From: Pseudidiomarina aestuarii
GTDB taxonomy: Bacteria > Pseudomonadota > Gammaproteobacteria > Enterobacterales > Alteromonadaceae
Assembly (NCBI RefSeq): GCF_003987355.1
Contig: NZ_PIPR01000005.1
Span: 1-64,000, forward strand
Direction of reading: 5' to 3'
Length of the DNA: 64,000 bases
The stretch's first letter is position 1. Each line of letters starts with the position of its first letter. Positions 53,955 through 64,000 of this stretch are shown here, one piece after another. Made by a program: the position numbers and the translations under genes. Under the pieces are notes generated by a model, which made no database searches, was not told where the DNA came from, and saw only the letters and a list, made by a program, of their open reading frames with translations.

Positions 53955-55796
53955 ATGTCGAGACTCTTATTATTGTCGAGCATTGTAGTCAGTGGAATGA
54001 CACTCAGTGCTACCGTTCAGGCAGAAGATCAACATAGTTTTGCTGAGCTTGATCGCGTAAGTACCCCACATTTAGAGTTAGATTTGACTGTGAACTTTGC
54101 TGAAAAGCAACTTGAGGGCACCGCCACTTATAATGTTTCTCGTCACGCCGATGCAGATGAGCTGGTTTTGGATACCAGCGATCTTACCATTCATAAAACT
54201 GAGCTGTGGTTGAATGATAAATGGCAAGAGACCCCGTTCACCCTTGCGGAGCCGCATGAAACATTAGGCCAAAAACTCACGATTCAAGTAGGTGACTCCA
54301 GCGAAAAAGTCCGTATTCACTATGAAACGGCACCGACAGCGAGTGGCCTGCAATGGTTGACGCCAGAGCAGACAGCAGGGAAAAAACATCCCTTTATGTT
54401 TAGCCAATCACAACCCATTCACGCGCGCAGTTGGATTCCAATTCAAGATACGCCAGCACTGCGACTCACTTATGACGCAACCATTCGAACACCGGATCAA
54501 TTGCGCGCAGTGATGAGCGCTGATAACGCGCTGACGGCAGAACGTAGTGATGCCTATGAGTTATCCATGCCACAACCGATCCCGCCTTACCTCATTGCTA
54601 TTGCGGTGGGTGATCTCGAAGTAAAATCCATCAGCGACAAAGTGGCTGTCTTTGCTGAGTCTTACATCATTGATGATGCGGCTTGGGAATGGGCGGACAC
54701 TCCCAAAATGATTGAAGTGACCGAGGCAATGTACGGGCCGTATCGTTGGGATCGTTATGACCTATTGGTGCTGCCACCCAGTTTTCCTTTTGGTGGCATG
54801 GAAAACCCGCGTTTGAGCTTCATCACCCCAACAGTAGTCTCGGGTGATCGCAGCCTCATCAACTTAATTGCGCACGAGTTGGCGCACTCTTGGTCTGGCA
54901 ACTTAGTCACCAATGCCAGCTGGCGCGATTTATGGATCAACGAGGGTTTCACCAGTTACGTTGAAAATCGCATCATGGAGGCTATTTTTGGCAAGCGTCG
55001 TGCGCAAATGGAGCTGGCGTTGGGTTATCAAGACTTACTCGGTGACCTAGAAACGCTAGCGCCTGCTGATACTGTCATGAATATTGATCTCGGCACCCGT
55101 CATCCAGACGACGTATTTTCACAAATCCCATACGTGAAAGGACAATTGTTCCTCGTGTATTTGGAGGAAAAGTTTGGTCGTGATGTTTTTGATGCATTCC
55201 TCCGAGATTATTTTGATGCTTTTGCGTTCCAAAGTATCTCTACCGAACAATTCAAAAACTATCTGCAGCAAAACTTACTCGCGCAAAATCCTGGTGTGGT
55301 GAGCATGGAGAAGGTGGACGAGTGGATTCATGGTGAAGGTCTGCCAGAAGATGCGCCACGCCCGACTTCTGATGCCTTTGAGCAGGTTGAAAAGCAAATG
55401 ATGGTTTGGTTGAAAGGTGGCCAATTGCAAACCACAGAATGGACCACGCACGAATGGCTTCATTTTATCAACAACTTACCGCTCGACATCTCGGCAGTGA
55501 ACTTGGCGCGCTTAGATCGTGAGTATGCGCTCACCACCAGTGATAATGCAGAAATTGCGCACGCTTGGTTAAAGCTGTCTATCATTAAAAAATATGAACC
55601 AGCGCGTGAGCGTTTGCGTAGCTACCTGTTATCCATTGGTCGGAACAAGTTAGTGGCGCCTTTATATCGCGAGTTGGCTCGTACTCCAGATAATCTGAAA
55701 TGGGCTCGCGAAGTCTATCAAGAGGCACGCTCTGGCTATCACCCACTGACCCAATCGGTCAATGAAGCAATTTTATATCAAGAAGGGGATGAATAA
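53955..55796 (+). CDS. M1 family metallo-aminopeptidase
   Basis: This 613-residue exported zinc aminopeptidase resembles leukotriene A4 hydrolase and the cold-active aminopeptidase of Colwellia. A signal peptide of about 23 residues (ATVQA-EDQH) follows the start at 53955; an ATG at 53937 is part of the likely ribosome binding region. The exopeptidase motif GGMEN is at 280-284 and the zinc site HELAH at 307-311 with E330. The LTA4H-type C-terminal helical domain follows. It probably trims peptides in the periplasm. It overlaps the alcohol dehydrogenase gene by one base. Confidence 0.93.
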   Translation: MSRLLLLSSIVVSGMTLSATVQAEDQHSFAELDRVSTPHLELDLTVNFAEKQLEGTATYNVSRHADADELVLDTSDLTIHKTELWLNDKWQETPFTLAEPHETLGQKLTIQVGDSSEKVRIHYETAPTASGLQWLTPEQTAGKKHPFMFSQSQPIHARSWIPIQDTPALRLTYDATIRTPDQLRAVMSADNALTAERSDAYELSMPQPIPPYLIAIAVGDLEVKSISDKVAVFAESYIIDDAAWEWADTPKMIEVTEAMYGPYRWDRYDLLVLPPSFPFGGMENPRLSFITPTVVSGDRSLINLIAHELAHSWSGNLVTNASWRDLWINEGFTSYVENRIMEAIFGKRRAQMELALGYQDLLGDLETLAPADTVMNIDLGTRHPDDVFSQIPYVKGQLFLVYLEEKFGRDVFDAFLRDYFDAFAFQSISTEQFKNYLQQNLLAQNPGVVSMEKVDEWIHGEGLPEDAPRPTSDAFEQVEKQMMVWLKGGQLQTTEWTTHEWLHFINNLPLDISAVNLARLDREYALTTSDNAEIAHAWLKLSIIKKYEPARERLRSYLLSIGRNKLVAPLYRELARTPDNLKWAREVYQEARSGYHPLTQSVNEAILYQEGDE

Positions 55797-56851
55797 TGGC
55801 AAAAGCAATTGGATACGCCGCTCGCGCAGCAGACAAACCGTTGAGTTATTTTGAGTTTGAACGTCGTGAGCCGAAGGCTGACGATGTTGAAATTGAAATT
55901 GCTTATTGCGGAGTGTGTCACTCTGATCTCCATCAAGCTCGCGATGAGTGGGGCGGTACCGTCTTCCCTTGTCTACCCGGTCATGAAATTGTCGGCACGG
56001 TCACGCGCGTTGGTAACGACGTCACCAAATACAAAGTTGGTGACAAAGTGGGTGTAGGTTGCATGGTCGATTCATGTGGTACCTGTATCAGCTGTGAGCA
56101 AGGGCACGAACAATATTGTGAGAACGGCTTTGTCGCCACGTACAACGGTGAAGACAAACATCTCGGTGGTGCCACTTATGGCGGTTACTCAAACCGTGTT
56201 GTCGTGCGCGAAGATTTCGTGCTGAAAATTGCTGACGATCAAGATCTTGCTGCGGTATCTCCATTGTTATGTGCGGGTATCACCACCTATTCACCACTGC
56301 ACCATTGGGGCGTCACCAAAGGTCACAAAGTGGGTGTTGTTGGACTCGGTGGACTGGGTCACATGGCAGTGAAAATCGCCAAAGCTATGGGTGCTGAAGT
56401 GGTGTTATTTACCACATCGCCTGGCAAAGTTGACGATGCGAAACGTTTGGGTGCAGACCACGTCGTGATTTCGAAAGACGAAGACCAAATGAAAGCCTGG
56501 CGCAATCGATTAGACTTCATTTTGAATACTGTGGCCGCGCCACATGATCTCGATGCGTACATGGAATTATTGCGCTTAGACGGCACCATGACTTTGGTTG
56601 GTGTGCCCGCTTCGCCACATCCATCACCGAGTGTTGCGAACCTCATTTTCAAACGTCGGTCACTGGCTGGCTCATTGATTGGTGGTATTCGCGAAACGCA
56701 GGATATGTTGGACTTCTGTGCCAAGCATAACATTACGTCTGATATCGAAATGATTGATATCGATGAAATTAATGACGCGTATGAGCGGATGCTGAAAAGT
56801 GATGTGAAGTATCGATTTGTCATTGATATGAAATCATTGAAACAGCAATAA
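55796..56851 (+). CDS. Zinc-dependent alcohol dehydrogenase, YahK-like
   Basis: This 351-residue medium-chain dehydrogenase resembles YahK and cinnamyl alcohol dehydrogenases, which reduce aldehydes with NADPH. The catalytic zinc ligands are C41, H63 and C159; the structural zinc cysteines are C94, C97, C100 and C108. The nucleotide fold GLGGLGHMAVK lies at 183-193, and FTTSPGK after the second strand suggests NADP preference. The physiological substrate is unknown. It starts at the stop codon of the aminopeptidase gene (TAATG). Confidence 0.93.
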   Translation: MAKAIGYAARAADKPLSYFEFERREPKADDVEIEIAYCGVCHSDLHQARDEWGGTVFPCLPGHEIVGTVTRVGNDVTKYKVGDKVGVGCMVDSCGTCISCEQGHEQYCENGFVATYNGEDKHLGGATYGGYSNRVVVREDFVLKIADDQDLAAVSPLLCAGITTYSPLHHWGVTKGHKVGVVGLGGLGHMAVKIAKAMGAEVVLFTTSPGKVDDAKRLGADHVVISKDEDQMKAWRNRLDFILNTVAAPHDLDAYMELLRLDGTMTLVGVPASPHPSPSVANLIFKRRSLAGSLIGGIRETQDMLDFCAKHNITSDIEMIDIDEINDAYERMLKSDVKYRFVIDMKSLKQQ

Positions 56852-56867
56852 AGACTTTTAGACGTCT
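56852..56867. promoter_or_regulatory. Tandem MetJ-type operator before metK
   Basis: AGACTTTT and AGACGTCT stand as two adjacent 8-base units. The second is identical to the MetJ box consensus and the first matches six of eight bases. The core lies in the 16-base palindrome TTTTAGACGTCTAAAA (56856-56871). The position is about 90 bases before metK, a standard MetJ target. Confidence 0.6.
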
Positions 56868-56879
56868 AAAACTAGAAAT

Positions 56880-56914
56880 GTGGGCGTAGTTTGCGTACAC
56901 TACGCCCACTTTTT
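56880..56914 (+). terminator. Strong hairpin with T-run before metK
   Basis: GTGGGCGTAGT pairs with ACTACGCCCAC over eleven bases around an eight-base loop, then five T residues follow. It probably ends the aminopeptidase-dehydrogenase transcript. It also lies between the MetJ-like site and metK, so it might sit in the metK leader. Confidence 0.75.
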
Positions 56915-56955
56915 ATTCTCAAGTTATTCCTTGAATCAATACAGGTACTCTTTGC

Positions 56956-58104
56956 ATGGCACGCCACTTATTCACCTCTGAATCTGTTTCTGAAGGACAT
57001 CCAGATAAAATCGCGGATCAGATTTCTGATGCTGTCCTTGATGCAATTCTCACACAAGATCCGCGCGCTCGCGTGGCCTGTGAAACCTATGTAAAAACGG
57101 GCATGGTTTTGGTCGGTGGCGAAGTATCCACCAATGCTTGGGTCGATATCGAAGAGATCGCGCGGAATACGGTTCGTGAAATCGGTTACGTGCATTCCGA
57201 TATGGGTTTTGATGGCGCATCTTGTGCGGTTTTGAATGCCATTGGAAAGCAATCACCAGATATCAATCAAGGCGTTGATCGTGCGCATCCAGAAGAACAA
57301 GGAGCGGGCGACCAAGGGTTAATGTTTGGTTACGCGTCGAATGAAACGGATGTGTTGATGCCAGCACCAATTACCTATGCGCATCGACTGGTGCAGCGCC
57401 AAGCTGAAGTGCGCAAAGATGGCACATTGCCATGGTTACGTCCCGATGCAAAAAGTCAGCTGACTTTCGTCTACGAGGATGGCAAGCCGGTCGGTATTGA
57501 TACCGTTGTGTTGTCGACGCAACACCAAGAATCGATTAGCCAAAAAGATCTGCGCGAAGCCGTTATCGAGACGATCTTGAAGCCTGTACTACCGGCTGAA
57601 TGGTTCCCGCAAGATAGTAAGAAGATTCACATCAACCCAACCGGTAAATTCGTGATCGGTGGGCCTATGGGCGACTGTGGTTTAACCGGCCGAAAAATTA
57701 TCGTCGATACGTATGGCGGTATGGCGCGTCACGGCGGTGGTGCATTCTCAGGTAAAGACCCCTCGAAGGTGGATCGCAGTGCCGCTTATGCTGCGCGTTA
57801 TGTGGCGAAAAACTTGGTAGCTGCAGGTCTGGCAGAACGCTGTGAAATTCAAGTTTCCTATGCCATTGGTGTTGCAGAGCCGACCTCAATTAGCATCGAA
57901 ACGTTCGGTACCTCAGCGTATGAAGAAGAGCGTTTGATCGCTTTAGTGCGCAAGCACTTTGATTTACGCCCCTATGGTTTAATCAAAATGCTCGATCTCG
58001 AACGCCCCATTTATCAGGCTACAGCAGCTTATGGTCACTTTGGTCGTAACGAGTTTCCATGGGAGCAAACCGACAAAGCTGAGGCGTTGCGAGCTGACAT
58101 CTAA
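56956..58104 (+). CDS. metK: S-adenosylmethionine synthetase
   Basis: MetK makes S-adenosylmethionine from methionine and ATP. The 382-residue protein begins [20 protein letters not shown], carries [12 protein letters not shown] near 118-129 and [19 protein letters not shown] near 260. These are the methionine, ATP and phosphate binding parts. A MetJ-like operator and a terminator lie in the 100 bases before it. The tkt gene follows after a structured gap. Confidence 0.98.
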   Translation: MARHLFTSESVSEGHPDKIADQISDAVLDAILTQDPRARVACETYVKTGMVLVGGEVSTNAWVDIEEIARNTVREIGYVHSDMGFDGASCAVLNAIGKQSPDINQGVDRAHPEEQGAGDQGLMFGYASNETDVLMPAPITYAHRLVQRQAEVRKDGTLPWLRPDAKSQLTFVYEDGKPVGIDTVVLSTQHQESISQKDLREAVIETILKPVLPAEWFPQDSKKIHINPTGKFVIGGPMGDCGLTGRKIIVDTYGGMARHGGGAFSGKDPSKVDRSAAYAARYVAKNLVAAGLAERCEIQVSYAIGVAEPTSISIETFGTSAYEEERLIALVRKHFDLRPYGLIKMLDLERPIYQATAAYGHFGRNEFPWEQTDKAEALRADI

Positions 58105-58113
58105 TTTGCTTAC

Positions 58114-58180
58114 AAGCCCCGAATTGTGGAGAATACGCGCACACAATCCGCAAATTCAATTTACCGCAAATTCGGGGTTT
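58114..58180 (+). promoter_or_regulatory. Stem hiding the tkt ribosome binding site
   Basis: CCCCGAATT at 58117-58125 pairs with AATTCGGGG at 58169-58177. GTGG (58126-58129) and CCGC (58164-58167) extend the stem past one bulged base, and AAG/TTT at the foot adds up to three more pairs. CGGGG is the only Shine-Dalgarno candidate for tkt, seven bases before its ATG. A competing stem, ATTGTG (58123-58128) with CACAAT (58142-58147), would exclude the long one. CCGCAAATTC is repeated directly at 58148 and 58164. Confidence 0.55.
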
Positions 58181-58184
58181 GGTT

Positions 58185-60209
58185 ATGACAGCTGTATGCA
58201 CTGATCGGAAAATTTTAGCCAACGCAATTCGTGCTTTGAGCATGGATGCGGTTCAACAGGCTAATTCAGGCCATCCTGGCGCACCCATGGGGATGGCAGA
58301 CATTGCCGAAGTGCTCTGGCGTGACTACCTCAAACATAACCCTGCGAACCCCTCTTGGGCAGACCGCGACCGTTTTGTGTTGTCGAACGGCCACGGCTCC
58401 ATGCTGATTTACTCATTATTGCATTTGACCGGCTATGATTTGCCGATTGACGAGTTGAAGAATTTCCGTCAATTGCATTCGAAAACCCCTGGTCACCCTG
58501 AGTACGGTTATGCACCGGGTATTGAAACCACGACCGGTCCGCTCGGACAGGGCGTAACCAATGCTGTGGGCATGGCATTAGCGGAAAAAGTATTAGCGGC
58601 GCAGTTTAATCGTGATGGACATGACATCGTGGACCACTTCACCTATACGTTTTTAGGTGATGGCTGTTTGATGGAAGGTATTTCTCACGAGGCCTGCTCA
58701 TTAGCAGGTACACTCGGTTTAGGTAAACTGATTGCTTTTTACGATGACAATGGCATCTCGATTGACGGTGAAGTAGAAGGTTGGTTCACCGATGACACCG
58801 CTAAGCGATTTGAATCCTATGGCTGGCAAGTGATTCCAGCGGTCGACGGTCATAACAGTGCGGAAGTAAAAGCGGCCATCGAGGCGGCGCGCGCTGAAAC
58901 TGCCAAGCCGACACTGATTATTTGTAAAACTATTATTGGTTTTGGTGCACCCAATAAACAAGGTTCGGAAAGCTGTCATGGCGCGCCATTAGGTGCTGAT
59001 GAAATTGCCGCAGCTCGCAAGCAACTGAATTGGGAGTATGGACCATTTGAAATTCCTGAAGACATTTATGGTGGTTGGTCAGCCCTAGTGGCTGGCGAGC
59101 AAGCCGAAGCAGCATGGAACACACGTTTTGCGGCCTACCAAGAGGCGCACCCAGCTTTAGCAGCGGAGTTTACTCGCCGTATGGCGGGTGATTTACCGGC
59201 CAACTTTGAGCAGCAAGCTCAAGCTTTTATTGCCAAACTGCAAGCCGAGCCGGCAGATATCGCCAGTCGTAAAGCCTCACAAAATACATTGAATAGCTAC
59301 GGTCCGTTATTACCCGAATTACTCGGCGGTTCAGCTGACCTAGCAGGTTCCAACCTCACCATCTGGAGCGGTAGCAAAGGTATTACGGCGGATGATGCGA
59401 GCGGGAACTACGTTTATTACGGCGTTCGCGAATTTGGTATGTCGGCGATTATGAATGGCGTGGCATTGCATGGTGGGTTAGTACCTTACGGTGCGACTTT
59501 CTTGATGTTTATGGAGTACGCACGCAATGCGGTGCGGATGGCGGCGCTGATGAAGCAACGCAGTATTTTTGTCTACACCCACGACTCTATCGGCTTAGGG
59601 GAAGACGGGCCGACGCACCAACCGGTTGAGCAAACTGCGAGTTTGCGCATGACGCCAAATATGAGTACCTGGCGTCCATGTGACCAAGTGGAGTCAGCTG
59701 TTGCGTGGAAGGCAGCTTTGCAACGTAAACATGGACCGTCGGCGTTGATTTTCAGTCGCCAAAACCTCGCTCAACAGCCGCGTACCGATGCGCAGTTGAA
59801 GGATATCGCCCGTGGTGGTTATATCTTGCTCGATAGCATGGTTGAAGGCAAAGGCACGCCTGATTTGATTTTTATCGCAACGGGGTCAGAAGTCGCGATT
59901 ACTATGGCTGCCGCGAAGACCTTGCAAGCGCAAGGTCATGCTGTGCGCGTCGTGTCGATGCCATCGACGGATGTGTTTGACGCCCAGCCAGTGGCTTATC
60001 GCCAAGCAGTTTTGCCACCGCAGGTGACCAAGCGTGTTGCTGTAGAAGCCGGCATTGCTGATTACTGGTACAAATATGTAGGTTTGCAAGGTCGTGTTGT
60101 GGGCATGACAACCTTTGGTGAGTCTGCTCCCGCCGGTGATTTGTTCAAACATTTTGGATTTACTCCAGAGAACATAGTGTCGGTTGCTCGTGAGTTGCTA
60201 AACGTATGA
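58185..60209 (+). CDS. tkt: Transketolase
   Basis: Transketolase moves two-carbon units between sugar phosphates with thiamine diphosphate, linking glycolysis and the pentose phosphate pathway and supplying erythrose-4-phosphate. The 674-residue protein has [19 protein letters not shown] at the start, the cofactor motif [13 protein letters not shown] near 153-165 and the pyrimidine-domain [16 protein letters not shown]. It overlaps epd by four bases, so the E4P-making and E4P-using enzymes are coupled. A TTG six bases before the ATG is in frame but unlikely to be used. Confidence 0.97.
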   Translation: MTAVCTDRKILANAIRALSMDAVQQANSGHPGAPMGMADIAEVLWRDYLKHNPANPSWADRDRFVLSNGHGSMLIYSLLHLTGYDLPIDELKNFRQLHSKTPGHPEYGYAPGIETTTGPLGQGVTNAVGMALAEKVLAAQFNRDGHDIVDHFTYTFLGDGCLMEGISHEACSLAGTLGLGKLIAFYDDNGISIDGEVEGWFTDDTAKRFESYGWQVIPAVDGHNSAEVKAAIEAARAETAKPTLIICKTIIGFGAPNKQGSESCHGAPLGADEIAAARKQLNWEYGPFEIPEDIYGGWSALVAGEQAEAAWNTRFAAYQEAHPALAAEFTRRMAGDLPANFEQQAQAFIAKLQAEPADIASRKASQNTLNSYGPLLPELLGGSADLAGSNLTIWSGSKGITADDASGNYVYYGVREFGMSAIMNGVALHGGLVPYGATFLMFMEYARNAVRMAALMKQRSIFVYTHDSIGLGEDGPTHQPVEQTASLRMTPNMSTWRPCDQVESAVAWKAALQRKHGPSALIFSRQNLAQQPRTDAQLKDIARGGYILLDSMVEGKGTPDLIFIATGSEVAITMAAAKTLQAQGHAVRVVSMPSTDVFDAQPVAYRQAVLPPQVTKRVAVEAGIADYWYKYVGLQGRVVGMTTFGESAPAGDLFKHFGFTPENIVSVARELLNV

Positions 60210-61231
60210 TGAATCGTCGCGCTCGTATCGCTATTAATGGCTTTGGTCGGATCGGACGCAGCGTCGTTCGAGCGCTTTACGAGCGTGGCTATCGTGACTC
60301 AATGGAGATAGTCGCGATCAATGAATTGGCCCCAGTTGGCTCCATGGCGCATTTACTTAAATATGATTCGAGTCACGGCCGGTTTATGCATCCGGTCACC
60401 ACTCCAAGTGAGCACCGCTTGCAAATTGGCTCTGACTTAATCCGAATTTCCGCAGACAGCGAAATTGTGGATCTGGAGTGGCGTGAACTAGAGTTGGATG
60501 CCGTGCTTGATTGTACCGGAGTTCACGGAAGTCATGCCGATGGCGAGCACTATCTTGAACTGGGTATTCCAAAAGTCTTGTTTTCACATCCTGGCGACCC
60601 GGACGTCGACTTTACGGCAATTTTTGGCGTGAATACCGACCAATTAAGGCCAGCGCATCGGATTGTGTCGAATGGTTCTTGTACCACCAACTGCATCGTG
60701 CCGGTGATCAAAGTATTGGACGAAGCTTTCGGAATTGATAGCGGCGCCATCACGACCATTCACGCAGCCATGCATGATCAACAAGTCATTGATGCTTATC
60801 ATCAAGACCCACGCCTCGCACGAGCAGCAAGTCGTTCGATTATTCCGGTGGATACACGGCTGGCGCGAGGCATTGAGCGTATCATGCCGAAATTCGCAGG
60901 GCGCTTTGAAGCGATTCAGGTGCGTGTGCCGACAACCAATGTTACTGCGATGGACTTGAGTGTCACGGTGAATACCGAAGTTAGTATCGACAAGGTCAAC
61001 GCAGTGCTTGCTGCTGCAGCCCGCGGACCACTCTCACGGGTGTTGGGGTATGTGGATGAGCCATTGGTGTCGATCGATTTTAATCATGATCCACGCTCGA
61101 GTATTGTCGACGCCACCCAAACACGTGTGGCAGATAAACGACTGATTAAAGTTTTATGTTGGTGCGATAACGAGTGGGGCTTTGCGAATCGCATGCTCGA
61201 TACCGCAGACGCACTGATTCAATCTCAATAA
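60206..61231 (+). CDS. epd: Erythrose-4-phosphate dehydrogenase
   Basis: Epd oxidises erythrose-4-phosphate to 4-phosphoerythronate, the first step of pyridoxal phosphate synthesis. The 341-residue protein is a GAPDH relative; [20 protein letters not shown] near 34-53 is the Epd type rather than GapA. The catalytic cysteine is C159 in SNGSCTTNC. The tkt-epd-pgk-fba order is the same as in E. coli. A second ATG directly follows the first, so the start may be 60206 or 60209. Confidence 0.94.
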   Translation: MMNRRARIAINGFGRIGRSVVRALYERGYRDSMEIVAINELAPVGSMAHLLKYDSSHGRFMHPVTTPSEHRLQIGSDLIRISADSEIVDLEWRELELDAVLDCTGVHGSHADGEHYLELGIPKVLFSHPGDPDVDFTAIFGVNTDQLRPAHRIVSNGSCTTNCIVPVIKVLDEAFGIDSGAITTIHAAMHDQQVIDAYHQDPRLARAASRSIIPVDTRLARGIERIMPKFAGRFEAIQVRVPTTNVTAMDLSVTVNTEVSIDKVNAVLAAAARGPLSRVLGYVDEPLVSIDFNHDPRSSIVDATQTRVADKRLIKVLCWCDNEWGFANRMLDTADALIQSQ

Positions 61232-61251
61232 TGACCTGACGAGGACTGCCG

Positions 61252-62439
61252 ATGTCAACTGCTGTGATTACAATGGACGATCTTGATTTAGATGGCCTGC
61301 GAGTGCTTATTCGCGAGGATTTAAACGTGCCGGTCGAACAGGGTAAAGTCACCTCAGATGCACGACTCAAAGCCGCCATTCCGACGATCCAAAAAGCCTT
61401 AGATAAAGGCGCAAAAGTGATGGTTATGTCCCATCTTGGCCGTCCGGAAGAGGGCGTTTATGCCGCGGAATTCTCGCTGCAGCCGGTGGTTGATTACTTG
61501 AATGAAGCTTTGGCGGTGCCGGTTCGGCTCGCGACGGACTATTTGAATGGCGTTGATGTGGCGGCGGGCGAAGTGGTGGTGTTTGAAAATGTGCGCTTCA
61601 ACCCAGGCGAAAAGAAGAATGATGACACGCTAGCGCAGCAGCTAGCAGCTCTTTGTGATGTATTTGTCATGGACGCATTTGGCACTGCGCACCGTGCTCA
61701 AGCGTCTACCCATGGTGTTGCGAAGTATGCCGAAGTCGCTTGCGCCGGTCCTTTGCTGGCAGCTGAATTGGATGCACTCGGTAAAGCATTAGCAAACCCA
61801 GCTCGGCCGTTGGTTGCCATTGTGGGTGGCTCGAAAGTATCGACTAAATTAACCGTATTGGATTCATTGTCGACGGTCGTTGATCAGTTGATTGTCGGTG
61901 GTGGTATTGCTAATACCTTTATCAAAGCGGCTGGTCATGAAGTTGGCAAATCACTGTGTGAAGACGACTTAGTGCCAGAAGCACGGCGTTTAGTTGCAGC
62001 CGCTACAGCGAAAGGTGCGTCGATTCCGGTACCTACGGACGTGGTCACCGGCAAAGCCTTCAGCGCTGACACACCGGCAGAAACCAAAGCGGTCGACGCG
62101 GTGGCAGCAGACGATATGATTTTTGATATCGGCCCGAATACCGCTGCAGCATTTGCGGAACTCATCGCAAAGGCGGGCACTATTGTCTGGAATGGTCCCG
62201 TTGGTGTGTTTGAGTTTGACCAGTTTGGGCAGGGCACTCATGCCCTTGCCGATGCGATTGCCAACAGCAAAGCGTTCAGTATTGCCGGCGGTGGCGACAC
62301 CCTCGCAGCCATTGATAAGTATGGCATCGCTGATAAAATCAGTTATATTTCCACCGGTGGTGGCGCCTTCCTAGAGTTTCTCGAAGGCAAACAATTACCC
62401 GCAGTCGCGATTCTGGAAGAACGCGCGCTCAACGGCTAA
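61252..62439 (+). CDS. pgk: Phosphoglycerate kinase
   Basis: Pgk transfers phosphate from 1,3-bisphosphoglycerate to ADP in glycolysis and works in reverse for gluconeogenesis. The 395-residue protein has [48 protein letters not shown] and the C-terminal [14 protein letters not shown] precedes the ATG. It lies 20 bases after epd and 33 bases before fba in one operon. Confidence 0.98.
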   Translation: MSTAVITMDDLDLDGLRVLIREDLNVPVEQGKVTSDARLKAAIPTIQKALDKGAKVMVMSHLGRPEEGVYAAEFSLQPVVDYLNEALAVPVRLATDYLNGVDVAAGEVVVFENVRFNPGEKKNDDTLAQQLAALCDVFVMDAFGTAHRAQASTHGVAKYAEVACAGPLLAAELDALGKALANPARPLVAIVGGSKVSTKLTVLDSLSTVVDQLIVGGGIANTFIKAAGHEVGKSLCEDDLVPEARRLVAAATAKGASIPVPTDVVTGKAFSADTPAETKAVDAVAADDMIFDIGPNTAAAFAELIAKAGTIVWNGPVGVFEFDQFGQGTHALADAIANSKAFSIAGGGDTLAAIDKYGIADKISYISTGGGAFLEFLEGKQLPAVAILEERALNG

Positions 62440-62472
62440 AACAGCCGAACATAACGAAGGAGACGATTTCTC

Positions 62473-63537
62473 ATGGCATTGATTTCATTGCGTCAAATGC
62501 TCGACCATGCAGCAGAGCATGGTTACGGTGTTCCAGCTTTTAACGTCAACAATTTAGAGCAAATGCGCGCCATTATGGAAGCTGCGGATGCGACCGACAG
62601 CCCAGTTATCGTGCAGGCCTCAGCTGGCGCACGAAGCTATGCAGGCGCACCATTCTTGCGTCACTTGATCTTAGCTGCTATCGAAGAATGGCCGCATATC
62701 CCGGTGGTCATGCATCAAGATCACGGTACCTCGCCGGCTGTCTGCCAACGGTCAATTCAATTGGGCTTTAGCTCAGTGATGATGGACGGCTCGTTGCGCG
62801 AAGATGGTAAAACGCCAGCCGACTATGACTACAACGTTCATGTCACCAAGACCACTGTTGCGATGGCGCACGCTTGTGGTGTTTCAGTAGAAGGTGAATT
62901 GGGTTGCCTAGGCTCACTGGAAACCGGTGAAGCAGGCGAAGAAGATGGCGTCGGTGCAGAGGGTAAACTCTCGCATGACCAACTTTTAACGGATCCTGAA
63001 GAAGCAGCTGACTTCGTTCGTGCAACGAATGTGGATGCCTTAGCGATCGCTTGTGGCACTTCACATGGCGCTTACAAATTCTCACGCCCACCAACGGGCG
63101 ACATTCTGGCGATTGATCGAATCAAAGAAATTCACCGTCGCATTCCGAACACCCATTTGGTGATGCACGGGTCATCATCGGTACCACAAGAGTGGTTGAA
63201 GGTCATCAATGAATTTGGTGGTGAAATGCCGGAAACTTATGGTGTGCCGGTTGAGCAAATCGTCGAAGGCATCAAGTTTGGCGTGCGTAAAGTCAACATC
63301 GATACCGACTTGCGCTTAGCATCAACGGGTGCCATTCGCCGTCATTTGGCTCAGAACACCAGCAACTTCGATCCACGCAAATTCTTGAAAGCTTCGACCG
63401 ACGCTATGTACGAAATTTGTAGAGCGCGCTACGAAGCCTTTGGTTGTGCGGGACAGGCTAGTAAAATCAAGGCACTTTCGCTGGAAGAAATGTTCAAACG
63501 CTATGAAAAGGGCGAATTAAACGCTCAAGTGAAATAG
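62473..63537 (+). CDS. fba: Class II fructose-bisphosphate aldolase
   Basis: Fba is the zinc-dependent aldolase that splits fructose-1,6-bisphosphate into dihydroxyacetone phosphate and glyceraldehyde-3-phosphate. The 354-residue protein begins [19 protein letters not shown], has the zinc region [10 protein letters not shown] near 79-88, [20 protein letters not shown] near 138-157, and [13 protein letters not shown]. It is of the class IIB, Calvin-cycle-like subtype. AAGGAGA precedes the ATG. It closes the tkt-epd-pgk-fba operon. Confidence 0.97.
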   Translation: MALISLRQMLDHAAEHGYGVPAFNVNNLEQMRAIMEAADATDSPVIVQASAGARSYAGAPFLRHLILAAIEEWPHIPVVMHQDHGTSPAVCQRSIQLGFSSVMMDGSLREDGKTPADYDYNVHVTKTTVAMAHACGVSVEGELGCLGSLETGEAGEEDGVGAEGKLSHDQLLTDPEEAADFVRATNVDALAIACGTSHGAYKFSRPPTGDILAIDRIKEIHRRIPNTHLVMHGSSSVPQEWLKVINEFGGEMPETYGVPVEQIVEGIKFGVRKVNIDTDLRLASTGAIRRHLAQNTSNFDPRKFLKASTDAMYEICRARYEAFGCAGQASKIKALSLEEMFKRYEKGELNAQVK

Positions 63538-63612
63538 TTGAGGGTTAAAATTGCGTAAAGTGCGCGTTATACTGCGCTTTACGCAACAGACCAAAGGAAT
63601 AGCGAGGTGACC

Positions 63613-64000
63613 GTGAAGTTTTCTAAATTTGTAATCACAATAGGATTGTTGTTCGGTGGACTCGCGCTACCTACACATGCATCTATTTTTATGTATGACG
63701 ATGCGAGTGATCTCAAAGTCGATGAGCAAAAAGATTGGGCAGCCAGTGCTGAACTCGGTTTGTTATTTACCTCAGGGAACACCAAAACCGAAACCTTCAA
63801 AACCAAATTAAATGCTTCGCGAGACTATGAAAATTGGCGCCACAAAGCGGTCGTTGATTACTATCGTTCGGAGCAAGAAGACCAGTCGTCTGGAGATTCG
63901 ATTGTCACGGGCGATAAGTTCTTTATCTCAGCTCAATCGAACTACAAATTCTCTCCAGAGGCGCGCTCGTCGCTATTTGTGTTTGGTTCGTATGAAGAAG
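63613..64000 (+). CDS. DUF481 outer-membrane protein, N-terminal part
   Basis: A reading frame from GTG at 63613 runs off the end of the window after 129 codons. It begins MKFSKFVITIGLLFGGLALP, a signal peptide likely cleaved after THA near residue 23. The mature part has the DUF481 (YdiY-like) pattern ASAELGLLFTSGNTKTETFK, then WRHKAVVDYYRSEQ. The family forms outer-membrane barrels of unclear role, once called salt-induced. GAGG lies five bases upstream; a GTG six bases earlier is an alternative. A bulged inverted repeat (63551-63586) lies before it without a T-run. Confidence 0.85.
   Translation, partial: MKFSKFVITIGLLFGGLALPTHASIFMYDDASDLKVDEQKDWAASAELGLLFTSGNTKTETFKTKLNASRDYENWRHKAVVDYYRSEQEDQSSGDSIVTGDKFFISAQSNYKFSPEARSSLFVFGSYEE

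Noticed and set aside
56915-56955. SAM riboswitch in the metK leader
   Set aside because: The leader after the hairpin is about 40 bases and shows none of the multi-helix folds; the MetJ-type site is the better explanation.
63551-63586. Inverted repeat between fba and the DUF481 gene as an intrinsic terminator
   Set aside because: The stem is bulged and no T-run follows on the plus strand, so I do not list it as a terminator.
5221-64000. Prophage, insertion sequence or genomic island signatures
   Set aside because: No transposase, integrase, tRNA-linked repeat or cluster of unknown genes was seen; nearly all genes are conserved housekeeping genes in familiar order.

Overview
The window is a dense stretch of conserved chromosome from a marine-type gammaproteobacterium. 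Gene content, order and protein sequence (rsmE-gshB-yqgE-ruvX, lptD-surA-pdxA-rsmA-apaG-apaH, metK-tkt-epd-pgk-fba, PanP beside panC/panB, DUF6776-erpA, a TonB receptor beside an rRNA operon) suggest Alteromonadales, most likely the Idiomarina/Pseudidiomarina group. The genus is an inference from gene order and remembered proteins. I see no prophage, insertion sequence, integrase, CRISPR array or toxin-antitoxin pair. I also found no clear tRNA gene.

Layout. 1-335: 3' end of a 5S rRNA gene, its terminator and a block of AGTAAC/CTAGTA palindromic repeats. 0.3-5.2 kb (+): TonB-dependent receptor, a phage-shock pair (pspA plus a small membrane protein) behind a sigma-54-like promoter, a periplasmic copper chaperone and an outer-membrane barrel protein. 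5.2-9.3 kb (-): fbp, ppa and a three-gene ABC system (ATPase, FtsX/MacB-type permease with a periplasmic His-Glu repeat, DUF3299 protein). 9.5-15.6 kb (+): mpl, ubiX, a YadGH-type ABC exporter, a TrmB-like methyltransferase and panP. 15.6-21.4 kb (-): panC, panB, folK, pcnB, gluQRS, dksA, sfsA. 21.5-27.5 kb (+): pepB, hrpB, mrcB. 27.6-30.4 kb (-): hemL, pyrB, hemJ. 30.4-33.0 kb (+): DUF6776 gene, erpA, pepQ. 33.0-35.5 kb (-): anmK and an M23 endopeptidase. Then tyrS (+); apaH, apaG, rsmA, pdxA, surA, lptD (-); amgK, murU, djlA (+); rluA, rapA (-); a PIN-PhoH protein (+); ruvX, yqgE, gshB, rsmE (-). 53.9-64 kb (+): M1 aminopeptidase, zinc alcohol dehydrogenase, metK, tkt, epd, pgk, fba and the start of a DUF481 gene.

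How the genes work together. Envelope themes recur: peptidoglycan synthesis and recycling (mrcB, mepM-like, mpl, anmK, amgK, murU), outer-membrane assembly (surA, lptD), envelope stress (psp) and metal handling (PCuAC chaperone, His-rich ABC system). Central carbon metabolism is gathered in tkt-epd-pgk-fba, with fbp elsewhere. Cofactor synthesis is represented by panP/panC/panB, folK, pdxA, ubiX, hemL/hemJ, erpA, gshB and metK.

The most interesting points are: the ppa-linked His-repeat ABC/DUF3299 system, which may handle zinc; a pcnB reading frame that probably starts at a non-AUG codon; a near-consensus MetJ operator before metK; a long stem that would hide the tkt ribosome binding site; a TrmB-like paralog of unknown substrate; and the AGTAAC palindromic repeats. 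I found no clearly new multi-gene system. The His-repeat ABC cluster is the nearest candidate.
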